From the NCBI GenBank assembly GCA_024516035.1, contig CM044959.1:36049876-36113875 (forward strand): 64,000 bases of DNA, in the 5' to 3' direction. A program made the position numbers and the translations under genes. The stretch comes from Bactericera cockerelli (Eukaryota > Arthropoda > Insecta > Hemiptera > Triozidae). Position 1 is the stretch's first letter. Each line of letters opens with the position of its first letter. The notes beneath the pieces were generated by a model. The model had not been told where the DNA came from, did not search any database, and saw only the letters and a program-made list of their open reading frames with translations. This document shows positions 24,444 to 36,045 of this stretch, piece after piece.

Positions 24444-24633
24444 CTTTCTCAACGATCACGGCGTAAACTTTCCCTGTTGACGGAGCCGGTACCAGCAGTG
24501 GGGGCAATTGGCACATTATCCTGTAGAACTAACCTTTGGGGTGGGCGTGCCGGCTATCCCACCCCTAACCAGCGGTCCCCCACATAATACTCTGGGGTAG
24601 GAGGCGGCGAAAATCACGGGCGGAAGACGGATT
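24444..24633 (-). CDS. Ig I-set exon with several frame breaks
   Basis: Acceptor TTGTGCCTCAG and donor GTATAC enclose 190 bp. Reading across frames gives a proline-led A strand (LPPVIFA), a C strand AGTPTPKVS followed in the next frame by YRDNVPIAP, and an E strand GKVYAVIVEKG just before the donor. This is the order of an I-set domain (GxPxPxVxW). At least two indels break the frame, and the core tryptophan codon is damaged. The exon follows 25144-25327 in transcription order and would begin the next Ig module. Confidence 0.6.
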
Positions 24634-25143
24634 CTGAGGCACAAGAAGAAAACATGAATAAGAAATGCGAGAAATTAAAAATAGTGGTAAAAAAGAGAGG
24701 AGAGACAAGTTTTTTGAAGACCAAAGTACTTACGAATAGAAAGATATGGAAGGAAAGGTTTTCATCGTCCTAAGAACCTGATGAAAGCGTTTTTATACCA
24801 GTCAATGGACGTTGAATACCCCCGTTCTGTCAGAAATAAGAAAATTTTTCAGCAAGATTAGGACTTTCAATGTATACCACTCTAGTTAAACCCCCAGTTC
24901 CTGTTCTTTCCGGCCACCCAGGCTGGGTGAGGTTCAAAGGAGAAGAAGGTAAAACCCCTTTCTCTTGTGCCTTAGCAATCAAAAGAACCTTTTTCAAAAA
25001 AAAACAAGAAAATACTGTTAATAAGTACTAGTTGTTGAGGGGAGGGAGGAACTTGTCATATACGGTTTTCGGCCCCACCCTAATTACCAACCAACCCTCG
25101 ACCACTGCTTACCGGGAAGAATCCAAATAGTAGTTGTACTCAC

Positions 25144-25327
25144 TTTTCACAATGAGGTCCGTGCAGCCCCCCGGACCCCGCCGCATTCTCCAAGCACGGT
25201 GTAGCCCCCCTCCCGGGTGGCGTTCCTCACCCCAGACGTCTTGTTGTCCACACAAACCCCACCCACTTCCGGGAATCGAACTCAGGGGAAACCGTTCTTA
25301 CCATTTGACCTCCGATTTGGGGGTGAC
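25144..25327 (-). CDS. Ig I-set exon, C to G strands, with frame breaks
   Basis: A 184-bp exon from acceptor GCACTTTCAG to donor GTGAGT. The first frame reads SEVKW, then after a small deletion KNGFPLSS; another frame gives VDNKTSGVRNATREGGYTVL, and a third gives NAAGSGG and CTDLIVK. This is the second half of an Ig domain (W in strand C, YTV in strand F, LIV in strand G). Its first half, ending IIEG, is in the exon at 29929-30213. Three indels in 184 bp are too many for a conserved exon of a live gene. Since all strands remain recognisable, base-calling error is likelier than decay. Confidence 0.65.
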
Positions 25328-25699
25328 CTGAAAGTGCTTATTGAATTGAATTTAATTTCGTATATTTGTTTAAAGTGTACTACAAAACATTGCAACAACC
25401 TATAACATATTATAATAATAATATTTTTTGATAAATAATCTATTCAAGGTCAAATTTACAAAGCACGAATCTACACATAAAGCAAACTTTGGTTTTTTTT
25501 TTATCAGGCCACTCTTTAATAACATGTTGGTTTATTTTAAATCCATTTTACTATTTGGCTGCTTATAATAGATCGACAATAAATTCACCCTTGCTTTACA
25601 GTGCTTTTGCTTTAACTAAGATTCATTTTAATATAACCAAAACATTTTAAAATAATATTTATCATACAAAAAAATTACCTTGTGATTAAAAGGTACTGA

Positions 25700-28119
25700 G
25701 AAAATTAAGTTTTCCACGGACGTAAAAAGAACAAAAAGAAATTGGAAATAACGAGGGGGAAAAAAGCTGAACTAATTAAACTATACAACAAAAGGTTTCA
25801 CTACTGATATTAAGGAAATTTCCATCCATAAATAAACATGGATTCAAAGTAAAAAAAGAAGAGATTATTAAAAACAGGAGAACGTGGGATTCTCTAAGAC
25901 AATTTTATTAAAGAGAGGAGGAACTCAGCATAATTGAATGAAATGAAAATACCAAAGAAATTGATACATAAATTAAAAAAAAAAACATTTTAAGACCAAT
26001 CAATGACGACAAAGGGAGTAATTGAAAAACAAAATGGACAAAACAAACTTATGAAGAGGATTAAATCATACAAAAAAAAGAACTTGAAGGTCTGAAAGGA
26101 AACCATTTAAGAAAGATTCATACAAAACTATCTGTTGAAACCAAAAATGAAAGAACAATTGAGAAATTTTTGAGAAAATTAGCCATTTGAATATGAAGAT
26201 AAATAAGCGAACTCGAATAGAGGACAAAACAGGTAACATTAAAAAATGGGAATTTAATTGAATGGTGAAAAAACAAAAAAAAAAGAGCATTAGAAAGGGA
26301 AAAGGAGGAAAAAAATAATTTGATAGAATTGGTAAAATCCAGAAAAATGAAATTCTAAAATTACAAACATCAACAAACAACGAACTGAACTTAAGGAAAC
26401 AAAAAACTAAATGCAACATTGAAAAAAGAATTGAGGAAAGAAAAAATTAATTTTGCAATCTTACCGATAGCATTATAGGAAAGAAAACTTCATTAGAGAA
26501 TTACAACGACAGAATAAACTACCAAAATATAAAACAAAGTTAGCAGGTTGAAACATTGGAATTTAAAAATAAATACTTGAACGTAGTGCAGTAATAAAAA
26601 AAGAACCTCTCCAAAGAAACGGAAAATGGAAGAGAATAAATGAATTAAAACAAAAATACTTGAAAAGAAATGAAACTGAAGATGGAGATAAACTAATAAA
26701 ATTGGACATTAAACTTAAAGACTTAAACAGCTTATGACGGAACGGAATCAAGAATAGAAAAGGAACTTCAAAATTCAAAAAACAATTTCCAATATGGTCC
26801 TTTCTAAAAACACAGTCATTGACATTTAGAGGCTCTCAAAACGGCAATAAAAATTACAGAAACAAATGAACTAAAAACGCTGAAAACGAAATGAAACGAC
26901 AATTTGCATTTTTCACAAAAAAAAAAATACAAATTAATGAATTTAAAAAAATTAAGGAGACGCATGAAGAAAATGAAGTGCTTCATACAAGGTAGATCAT
27001 TAATTTATCGAAAAATCAAAACTGCATAATAAAAACGATTATAAAAGATCAAATAAAATTAGCAAATGAACATATCAAAAAAAAAAGAGAAAATCCTGAG
27101 CACGGGCAATGAGTTTTATAAGGATCTTAAATAGCAATAAAAAACAAATGGGAACTCGACTCTATAATATAACAAGACATCAGCAAAATGTTGACCAATT
27201 TGTGATTTCAGTAAATAAAAAGATCGAGACTTGTACTATAAAGATGAAGGAATCTAAAATTCACAATGAATCTCTTGAAAAAAATGGTATGTGAAGGAGA
27301 GCTCAAAAACAGAGAGTTAAAAGAAGTTTTTGGTTTCGAAAAGATATCGTTTGTGACGAACTAAAAAAACAAATGGCTCAAAACTTGAAGTTATTGCAAA
27401 CTGAACTATGAAATCCGAGATAGGTCCGACAATGTCTGGATTAAATAATGAATGCTATGATGATGACAGCACTGCACCAATAAGGAGAATATTCTTAGAC
27501 AAATCCACACAAAAATGTTGTCATGACTGAGCTTCGAGAGGAAAAACAAACCAAACATGACGCACTAGTCCGCATTCAAGAGAAATATCAGAAGTTTATA
27601 GATAAAATAAAACGGGTTGTCATAACAGTCACCAACGCAAATTTGCTTTTCACGAACTTGAAAAGGAAAACAAAATCTTGAAACAATCTTGAAGAGAAAA
27701 TATAAAGGGTGACAAAATCGATATTGAATCAAGACTTCGAGACACTAAAACACGACTCTTTTGGGAATTTTAAGTGAATATGATATCATGAAGGGAAAGA
27801 CAGCAATAGTGTATCTAATTTCTCATCAACAACTCGCCCACAAGTCACCTCTACACACAATCTGTGAAGAACTAGAATCTATCAGAGAAAAGAGCCGGAA
27901 GCAGATCTTGAAGCTAGGACTGCACACAGGATTGGAGAAGAAATATAGAACACTTGAAAAGCAGAAAGTCCAGGGGGAGAGAAAGCTGAGGAAGAGGCAG
28001 GAGCTTTGTTCACATCAGTGTTCAGCACTCTGAAGACAGCATCACCTGCTCCCCGCCTGCTTACACGGACTATGGTGATTCCTGCACTTTCTGAATCAAG
28101 CAAATTTACTACAAGTTGA
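25700..28119 (+). pseudogene. Coiled-coil coding remnant, plus strand, in an intron of the Ig gene
   Basis: About 2.4 kb of purine-rich sequence whose plus-strand frames, although broken, give Lys/Glu/Leu-rich helical peptide throughout. Examples are KKEEIIKNRRTWDSLRQF near 25850, FHELEKENKILKQ near 27650 and LEKQKVQGERK near 27950. The end is GC-richer and non-helical: GALFTSVFSTLKTASPAPRL, then LTRTMVIPALSESSKFTTS and TGA at 28117-28119. This looks like the C-terminus of a long coiled-coil protein. There are no clear splice sites and dozens of frame breaks. It may be a decayed retrocopy, or a nested gene in poor sequence. I do not recognise the family. Confidence 0.42.
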
Positions 28120-28177
28120 TTCTAAAAATTTCATAGTATAATAAAATCGTTCAAACTTCCTATAGTATACCACATTT

Positions 28178-28487
28178 TCTTTTATATATAATATATAATG
28201 CTTTTTCTTTGTGTTATTATGTCACAACTTTAGTGGGTAGCGCAGAATCATAGACTTTACCACGCAAATTTTTACAATATCTTGTATTATTTTTTTTGCC
28301 TAAGATTCTGCCACTGGTCGCTGCTTCACATTAAAGCAGCTACTCATTTTTCCCACGAGGTATGAGGGGACCCCGAACATCCAAGTACAGAGCAAAAAAA
28401 TCCTCCCCCGCTGGAATCGAACCCAGGTCACCATGTGTGCAATGCCTAGCGCGCTAACTCGCTCTGCCACAGTGACTACACATTTTC
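28178..28487 (-). repeat. SINE family B, near-complete copy
   Basis: On the minus strand it starts with GTCACTGTGGCAGAGCGAG (A-box) and has B-box GGGTTCGATTCCAGCGGGG. The body includes GTACTTGGATGTTCGG, then GAAGCAGCGACCAGTGGCAG, and it ends in a block with GTGACATAATAACACAAAG. The copy at 62806-63105 matches over the whole length. It is a tRNA-derived SINE. Confidence 0.88.
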
Positions 28488-28562
28488 TTTTAATTACCCT
28501 ACATAGTATTGACGCTTGTGTAAAATTATTATTTACCAATTATTTTATTACTTTTCTATAAA

Positions 28563-28895
28563 TATGGTATATTTATAGGTATAAAGCCAGCCTCTGTTGC
28601 GTAACGGTTGTGACTATATTTATAGGTATAAGCCAGCCTCTGTTGCGTAACGGTTGTGACTATTACCGTAGTCGAGAGATCTTGAGCTTGATCCCCGATT
28701 GGAGCAGACTTTTCAAAGAAATTCTGTTCCCTCCAAACACGTGAGGCTGGCATTTTCGGCTCTACCTAGGCTGGGTGAGGTTAATGTGGGTACCTGGTAC
28801 GATTCCTAGCAAATTGAGGTAATACCCCCGCCCCCTGATCAGGACGTTAAAACCAATTAGAATCGTTGCGTTAAGAAAGGCATCCAGCCATAAAA
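28563..28895 (+). repeat. SINE family A copy with duplicated head
   Basis: The tRNA-like head (GCCAGCCTCTGTTGCGTAAC, then GAGCTTGATCCCC as B-box) is followed by a body with GTGAGGCTGGCATTTTCGG, GGCTGGGTGAGGTTAATGTG, GTACGATTCC and ATCAGGACGTTAAAACCAA. The first part of the head (about 47 bp, from TATATTTATAGGTATAA through GGTTGTGAC) is present twice in tandem. The body is shared with 58897-59145 and 3215-3335. Confidence 0.82.
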
Positions 28896-29928
28896 AATCT
28901 ATAATTTTAATTATTGTTTTATGTACCTTATCGTTTTAAATACATACATAATTTAATATTTCCTTATTCCTTCCTCAAAGGAAGTCAAACTTCACCATTT
29001 CTATACCTATAGGTACATACGACTCAAGAAAGTTGAACAAATACTCGTAAGTTCCCTAAACTGACACCATTTTTACGATAGTTGAGATGAAAAAAGTTCC
29101 GATTCTCTGATTTTTTCCCTACCACTATATAAAAGATGGCGCATAATTTTGCGCCCGAGAAGTGCCAAATAATTTCGATAATATGTCAGTCAGTCAGTTA
29201 CAAAAATTGCAAAAAATGAAAATATCTCTCTCCCCCTATTGGCATTGCATAAAGCAATAAATTTTTCAGGGTGTTTTAAATGATAATTAAACAAATGAAC
29301 ATTTTTCCCAAAGTTCCATACTTAGAGATCAAAAGAACCGGTGATATAAGGGTGTGAAAAAAAACATGTGAAATGTTTTGTGTAAGGATACCTGTGCTTC
29401 TGGAACTTGACCCGGCGCACTGCCGTGCTCTCAGATATTTCAGTGCACATTTGCCAAACATGAACAAACCGCACAAATATAACATATTATTCATACAAAC
29501 AAATTATTTATATTTTCTGAAATAGAAAAATGTATTCTTATAATTACGAGTAAAAACTATAAATAGTGTGTAGGTAATTAGGGGTGCCTACGCGATAATC
29601 AGGCATGGTCAATTCGGAGGGAAGGTCTCTTTGTATTAAGTTTTAAAGCTAATGCTAATAAATTTAACAGGGAGTTCTCTACCTTTAATGAGTTTAGTAG
29701 TAAGAGAGAAAACATCGATTACTTTGGCGGGACAACTTCTTTCTTTCAATAACTTTAGCAGATGATCCTTTACCTTGGTTTATATTAATAGAGTTAAAAT
29801 TTACTTACAATGACTTAGGCAGGAATAGACATTGTCTTCAATAACTTTTCCAGGAATAAACAAATGTCTCCCAAAAACTTGGGAGGAATAGACACTGTCT
29901 TCAAAAAAATGGCAGGAAGAGACAATAC
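28896..29928. other. Intronic; degenerate short repeats at 29640-29928
   Basis: No exon is seen. From about 29640 a loosely repeated motif recurs every 35-45 bp, variants of CAGGAATAGACATTGTCTTC followed by AATAACTTT. The repeats run right up to the donor of the exon at 29929. The rest is AT-rich and featureless. Confidence 0.45.
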
Positions 29929-30213
29929 CTTCAATAATTGCTTCCAGCACCACATCAGCTCCTAGATCTACAATTTTCCCGTTCAGAGGGGAAATGAATC
30001 TAGGCGCAACGGTCTTCCTCACTGTCGTTTGCTGATGGAAGAGTTGGACAGAGATTTCGCAAGGCCAGGAATCGAACCATGGGACCCTGAGCTGAGAATC
30101 TCGTGTTTGTTCATTATCTCGCTGAAGTTGGACGAGGAACTCTCTGTTGTTTTTTCGTTTCGACTCTCAACCCCGTTGATGTTTTTGTATTCCTTGATAG
30201 TTTCGGACTCCGA
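29929..30213 (-). CDS. Ser-rich linker plus first half of an Ig domain
   Basis: A 285-bp exon between acceptor CTTTTTTCAG and donor GTATTG. The first 60 or so codons encode a disordered Ser/Glu/Asn-rich linker (SESETIKEYKNINGVESR, later NEKTTESSSSNF and GSIPGLAKSL). After one frame break at about 30021 comes the A and B strands of an I-set domain: KTVAPRFISPLNGKIVDLG, then VVLEAIIEG. The domain continues in 25144-25327 across a 4.6-kb intron that holds the plus-strand coiled-coil remnant and two SINEs. The frame break (CAGTGAGG) is a 1-bp loss or 2-bp gain and looks like sequence error. Strong evidence for a real host exon. Confidence 0.85.
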
Positions 30214-31084
30214 CTGAAAAAAGTATTAGAAGAAAAATATTATTGTTTCATTCAAAAGAACCATTACTTTTAGCATATGTTGATTCATTAGTTACTGAAC
30301 TGAAATATTCATTTCAACAAAATTTAAACAAATATCCCAACCTTAATCAAGTGTTCATTGATTAAGTTCACTTGTTTCCACATTATTACCAGATCGAGTG
30401 TGCAAAATAGCCAGTTTGTATGTTTCAGACATATTTAACAGAGCGCCAACATAAAAGCGTCGAAATTTAATGAAAGAAAGTTAATTAGTTTTAAATCATA
30501 CTTGTTTCAAAAAAAAGGGCACACACAAATCGTATGAATTGTGATGGCAAGTAATAACAACGATGTTTCTCATGATGAAAATGAGCATGAGCATGTTGTT
30601 CATATTGTTCATGATAATATTCATAAGAAATTAAGAAAGAGAGCGACTTAAAGGAACTCATTGTTCTGTGGGCAGGGACAATGGTTGCCAGATTTTGTTT
30701 CTATTCATTAGGAGTTGGGAGGAAGTAGGCAGGTATTTATTTGACGATTTTACATTGCAACTAGCCGTAGAATTGGGACAGAGTGGAAGGGGAGGACACA
30801 CAAGAAGAACATGGAAAAGTAAAGGAGACTGTGAAAATCAATGGTTCATCTTACTAATAATGTTTGGTAGTCTAACCCTTTGAAAACTGCGATTTCATGC
30901 AGGGGTCATTATAAAAGATTCAAATACAAATATTTAGTGCATATTTGGGGCAAAATCAATGTTTAATTATAGGCTTGAATTTACCTATCGTACAAACTAA
31001 AAAATGTACATTACATTTTATATGTACCTACGAATTAAAAATAATCCTGTGAATAGAGACCATCGTAATGACTTGAAAATTAAA
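30214..31084. other. Intronic, no gene seen
   Basis: AT-rich. The short region 30540-30630 has a loose ATGAGCATG/GTTCAT repetition. No exon, SINE head or TIR was recognised. Confidence 0.5.
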
Positions 31085-33908
31085 AAAAAAATTTATTTCT
31101 TTTCATTTTATAAATAAAACAATGCATTCATTTCTTCAGAAGGCAATGCTGACAACACACTTGGCAGCATTGCCCCTCTGAATCGCTAAACTTATTTTTT
31201 CTGTTAAATAGCTCTTTAATCTTGGGTCTCCAGTTTTATCTATCATTTTCTTCCCAATTGTCCTTATCCATTCTTTTCCTTCCTTGCACCAAACTCCCAT
31301 CGTCTCAACAGCCATCACAACTAAATCAAACCCTCTTGCCTTTATGTCTGAATACTTTGTATGTTTTCTTTGGACAGCCATTCTGCAGCGGCGCCAGCAT
31401 CTTTCGCAGTTTGATTCAAATAAGATGGTGCAAATGTATCACTGCGGGTGAAATCCCACACTAGGGATTTACCCATTTGCCAAGGAACAATCGTTGCACC
31501 ATCTGGTCTTTTACCATCACTTCGGTTTAGACCAGTTGGTTCAAGCTGTGAGGGTACGTCTATACTACATAGAGATCTTTTCAAAATGTTATTTACTTCA
31601 GCGTGTCTAAAATATCGACCTGAACTTTTCTCGCAAGACAATGGATGGAGTCCTTTCTCGTCAACTATTTGTCCACATTTGCAATTGAATTTTCTGCAGA
31701 TAAAGCATCCTAATCTTTGACCAATACATATTTGAAAGCTTGGTCAGGTATTAGGGTTCCAATGTTTCGGGACGGATAAACATTTAGCCATGCTCCTGAT
31801 TCTTTGTTTTGCAAAGCTTTCATTCTTGCAATATCCACTATAATCGTCAAAGTCCAATTCTTCTTGTATTTTTTTCTTTAGAACAATGGCATCCCATAGA
31901 CCCTGTTTTGTTTTATTTTCAGGTGTCTCATCATATTTGTCCCCCAAATTTGCATTCCTTCAGTCCAAGAGGTCAAGACCACATTGTCAACAGGTTTATT
32001 GAGAATGGTGGAGACAAGTGGCAGCACTCCTGAACATGATGAAAGGAAACTAGGGAGACTCAGATCAGAGAAACTTCGAATTCCAATGCCGCCTTGTATC
32101 ACCGGAAGGCTTGCTTGCGACCATTGTGTATTTGTAATATTCAAATTTAAAATTGTTTTTAGACTCAGTTGAAGTGTTTTATCCATACCATCTAACATTT
32201 CAGGGCACAAGAAAGTGGGAACTGTTCTTAATGTGTACAGCATTTTTGGTATTCCTAAACAGTTCTTGAGAAGGAAGTAAGCTAGTTGTTTTGGTAGCAG
32301 TTTTAACCTTTCTGTCATCAAATGCAAATCTTCAGATCTTTTTTCAAGTGGAGTTTGAAATCCTTCTTTATACAAGGGTGATCCTAGAAGGGAGAGATCA
32401 GATGATGATACGATTCGCACACCAGGCAAAATTCTTTCGAATTGACATTTAACTTCATTGTCAACATTCTTGGAAATAAAATGTAATTCGCACTTTCCTG
32501 GATTAATTAAGAGACCAATTTTTTTAGATTCATTGATGAGAATGTTTATATCTTCCAGGACAGTTTGTGGTCACCAGCTAGAGTACCATCATCCAAGTAG
32601 AACAATTTCAGTTTTGACTTTAGCATAAGAACTATGGGATGAATAGCCAAGCTGAAAGTAAGCGTACTACTCGGGTCACCCTGTTGGCATCCAACTTGCG
32701 AAGGAATTATTTTATTGCCAAAGAAAAGATTTGTTGGTAGAGCATAACATTGTCATAAGTATGGATACATTTCTGGTGTGTGTTCTTGGACTTCCTTCAA
32801 TAGAACATCTCTTCGACACAATTGAAAGCATTTTTATAATCAATTTTCAGTAGGATGAAATCTGAATTCTTGTTGTCATCTAGAAAAGTTCGAGTAGCAT
32901 GAATGATTGCTTCACATCCTTGTTTAGTGCCAAAACCTAATTGATAGGGTTGGAAATAAGTTTTGCATTTTTCTTGATAAACTGAACAACAAATTTTAGA
33001 ACAAAGTCCTTCGGAATGTACATCCAACTGCTATTGGTCTTAAACCACCATCTTTTTTGACCAAAGCGCAAAGATTTGCTCCATAGAGGTAAGGAAGGAT
33101 GTCTTGACAAACTTTGCCTTCTAACATGAAATTCATAAGCTTGGTTAAGTTTTTCAATAAGCTATCTCCATGTTCTCCAGCAGATTTTGATGTTAAATCT
33201 TTGAGGTGCTGTGGTGAGATACCGCCCAAGCCAGCAGAGGAACCATTGGGAAAGGACATAATGGCTTTTGAAACTATTTTTTCTGTGCATTGGAGAGAGA
33301 TAGAATCATTCGGACTATCAGGAAGCTCAATGATTCGTGAAGGTGCTGGATGCATTGAACATAACTTTTCATGGTTTTCGTCATTGACTGGAGCAATAGA
33401 GTCATTAGAAGTGATTATTCGTAAAGCTCCTTTGGTATCAAAGTTTTCAATCTTCTTCTCAACTCGTTGCTCGAGGGTCAATTTCTTCTTCTTTTTTATT
33501 TTGACATTTGGCAAGGTTTGACTTATCACGTTATCTTTCACTAGGTTTGTCAAAGATCTTGAACCTTGCTTCTCTGGTACCCTCAAACATTCATAAGAAA
33601 AACAATAGCAACTTTTCCATGCATCAAAAGAGTTTGAATGGACACAATTCAATATGCGATTTGACAGTTTTTCAGCAGTAACATTTCTGCCCCTTTGGAG
33701 CACGTTTTAAAATTGGGATGTTTCTTTTGAGTTCAGAAATTTCATCTTCGAAATTCGAACAGTTGATCGATGATAAATTGGACGAACTAGGTAAGGTGGA
33801 TATGGAATATTGTTCTTTATGAGCAGATCTTATGTGCCTTGCTAAACCTCTTCTTCTGTACTTATTCCCACAGTGAGGACAGTTAACGTCATCTTGACTT
33901 GACATTTT
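31085..33908 (-). mobile_element. RLE-type (R2-like) non-LTR retrotransposon, broken
   Basis: One gene-like unit spans this stretch on the minus strand and is described under the coding remnant. The 3' side ends in an A/T-rich tail near 31085. The 5' end is taken at the first in-frame methionine. No target-site duplication could be fixed. It lies in the long intron between the exons at 37641 and 29929, antisense to nothing (same strand as the host gene). Confidence 0.8.
31137..33905 (-). pseudogene. R2-like retrotransposon protein: zinc finger, RT, RLE endonuclease
   Basis: Single-ORF non-LTR protein in several frames. The N-terminus has a C2H2 finger (CPHCGNKYRRRGLARH, then IRSAH) as in R2-group elements, which use it to bind target DNA. 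The RT core follows: AGLGGISPQHLKDL, DGGLRPIAVG, YQLGFGTKQGCEA, VGCQQGDPSS and the catalytic YLDD at about 32588-32599. Downstream is the thumb, with WSQASLPVIQGGIGIRS. The C-terminus has a Cys/His cluster (CKCG, then HPLSCEKSSGRYFRH) and a restriction-like endonuclease signature with RPDG and VWDFTRSDT. Frame breaks occur near 33690, 33010, 32750, 32440, 31900, 31640 and 31370, so it is inactive. Length is near that of short R2/R4-type proteins. Confidence 0.85.
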
Positions 33909-35360
33909 ACAGGAACCATGTACATTTAGATATTTATATATAAAAACATATGTTAAAAAACTAGTAAAAGAGAGTTTGAATCACAAGATGTGAAATTAAT
34001 AAAAAATCAAAGTAAAATTTGGAACAGAATTTTTGAAAATTTTATAAAATTGGGGAAATTTAAATTTATTTCTGCTAAAAGTTTGTCAGAATAGTTTCTC
34101 ATTCACAATACTATGCTCGAATCTCTACAACTCCTCCCTGTATGCTCTGTAACAATCTTAGATAAGCACCTCACATAAAATTAATGTTTCCCCAATATAT
34201 CTAGGTCAATAGCAAAATGGCTGGGTGTCCTCGCAAATACTCATAAAGTGCCCACAAAAAAAATCAAAATTTTGTGCACCCCGGGCATATTAATATTAAC
34301 CTTCGCGGCCTCAAATTATTTTTCACTACAGGATTTGATCTGAAACCTTAATTTTTTTATGTAGGAGTTAAAAGAGGGATGGATCCTTGTCAGAAACTAA
34401 GGTAAAAGATATTCTGGGAGTTTAACTGGAAAGAGTAAAACAAGAATTTTACGGAACAGCAAGAGCCAAAGTTTCCTAATATGTAGTTCAAATGTATTTT
34501 CTCAGTAATTCATCATTTCAACCTCAGTCAATAGCCGAGTATTTAATGCGTTGGACCCAAGTCAGGAGATTTGGATTCTATTTCTAGTCTTGTCAAAAAT
34601 GAGTACCTAGAATACTAGGAAACGACCATTGTTACAAATAGGTATGAGTGTTCAGCGGAATTATTACCAAGGGTGTAATAAATATATGTATGTAAAACTT
34701 CTTCTTCTGATGGGTTATAATTAAATATACCAGACCGCGAGGACCAAAAACATCCACTGAGCAGTTTTTCTCTTCTGTTCAACTAGCGAAACGGTAGATT
34801 CTCTTTTATTAATGTTGTTCAGAATTGAAGTTTTGTGTGATGATTTTACTTTAGTTACCTCGCTACTTGAACAACTATTTCTTTAAAAACTATTTTAATC
34901 AATCCAAATGCCATATTTATTTTCAACACTATTCAACTGTTCTCGCTATCTACCCACTGCCCTTATAATAAAACAGTAGGTAGTTGATGAACAAAGCTCT
35001 TGCATGCGCAAATGGACATCTTAGGTGATGCAGCGAAGATGTTTCACACAATCTATTTGGCAAATCGAATTTGACGTTTTCCGCGTAATAAATGTCACCG
35101 CAGAATAGAGTGTGGGTGCAGTATTTTCTATTGAATTGAGTCGATTCCAGTATTCTCTGAAGAAGAGCATAGATATTATTTCTGAGCATATCTGATGATA
35201 TTAGAAAAAAATTCATATTAGCTGAGTTTATCAAATGAAAGGACAGCTCCCATATGACGAGGCCACTAGGCAGAAACAGATGTCCTGGGTGTCTGGACCT
35301 CAGAGAACCGAAAACTGAGTACAATGGCATCTGTTACCAAGGCATCATTCTTCTTTTTGA
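33909..35360. other. Intronic, no gene seen
   Basis: AT-rich, no coding signal. A weak tRNA-like stretch near 34515-34590 (AATAGCCGAGTATTTAATGC) lacks a clear B-box and was not called. Confidence 0.45.
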
Positions 35361-35449
35361 AAGAAGAACATGCGCGGATATAGCCCTCTTGTACTGGGGG
35401 CACAATCGCACAATATACCTAACTAGCAAGCTTCTTCGCAAGCCTATCG

Positions 35450-35490
<41 letters not shown>

Positions 35491-35493
35491 ACA
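35450..35493. repeat. CA microsatellite
   Basis: A run of about 14 pure CA units followed by interrupted CACACAAACACACACAAA, inside the second TIR element. Confidence 0.95.
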
Positions 35494-36045
35494 AATGTCA
35501 ATATTTTTCGTGTCACCCATCCATTTCTTGTCCTTACTGGAGCTCAAGAATGGCTCATCAGAATTTCGCGATCAATATGTCAAATGAAGACTCCAACCGT
35601 TGCAAAAACATTCTCGCTTTGAGTTGATAGGTCGTCAGGACAAATTTCTAGAAAAATGTCATTCAGATCAAAAAACGTAAATACTTTTTGTTTACCCATC
35701 CATTTTAGGTCCTTACTTAACGTAGCTCAAAAACGTCTCATCAGAATTTCGTGATTGATATCTCAAATGAAAACTTGAACTTTTGCTTAAAACTTTCTCT
35801 TTTTGAGTTGATACGCCGCCGCCGTGGCGCCGTCACGATAAATTTTGAGAAAAAAATTTCATTTCGGTCGAAAAATGTGATTTTTTGTGTCACCCATCCA
35901 TTTTTTGTCCTTACCCCGTGTAGCTGAACTCTAAGATTAGAGATATATTCCCTGATTCAAATGGACCTATAGGTAAAATTTCAGGTTTCTCGGACAATAT
36001 GTGGGATTTGACAACTTTATTAGGTATTTAGTTATTTCTTATTGG

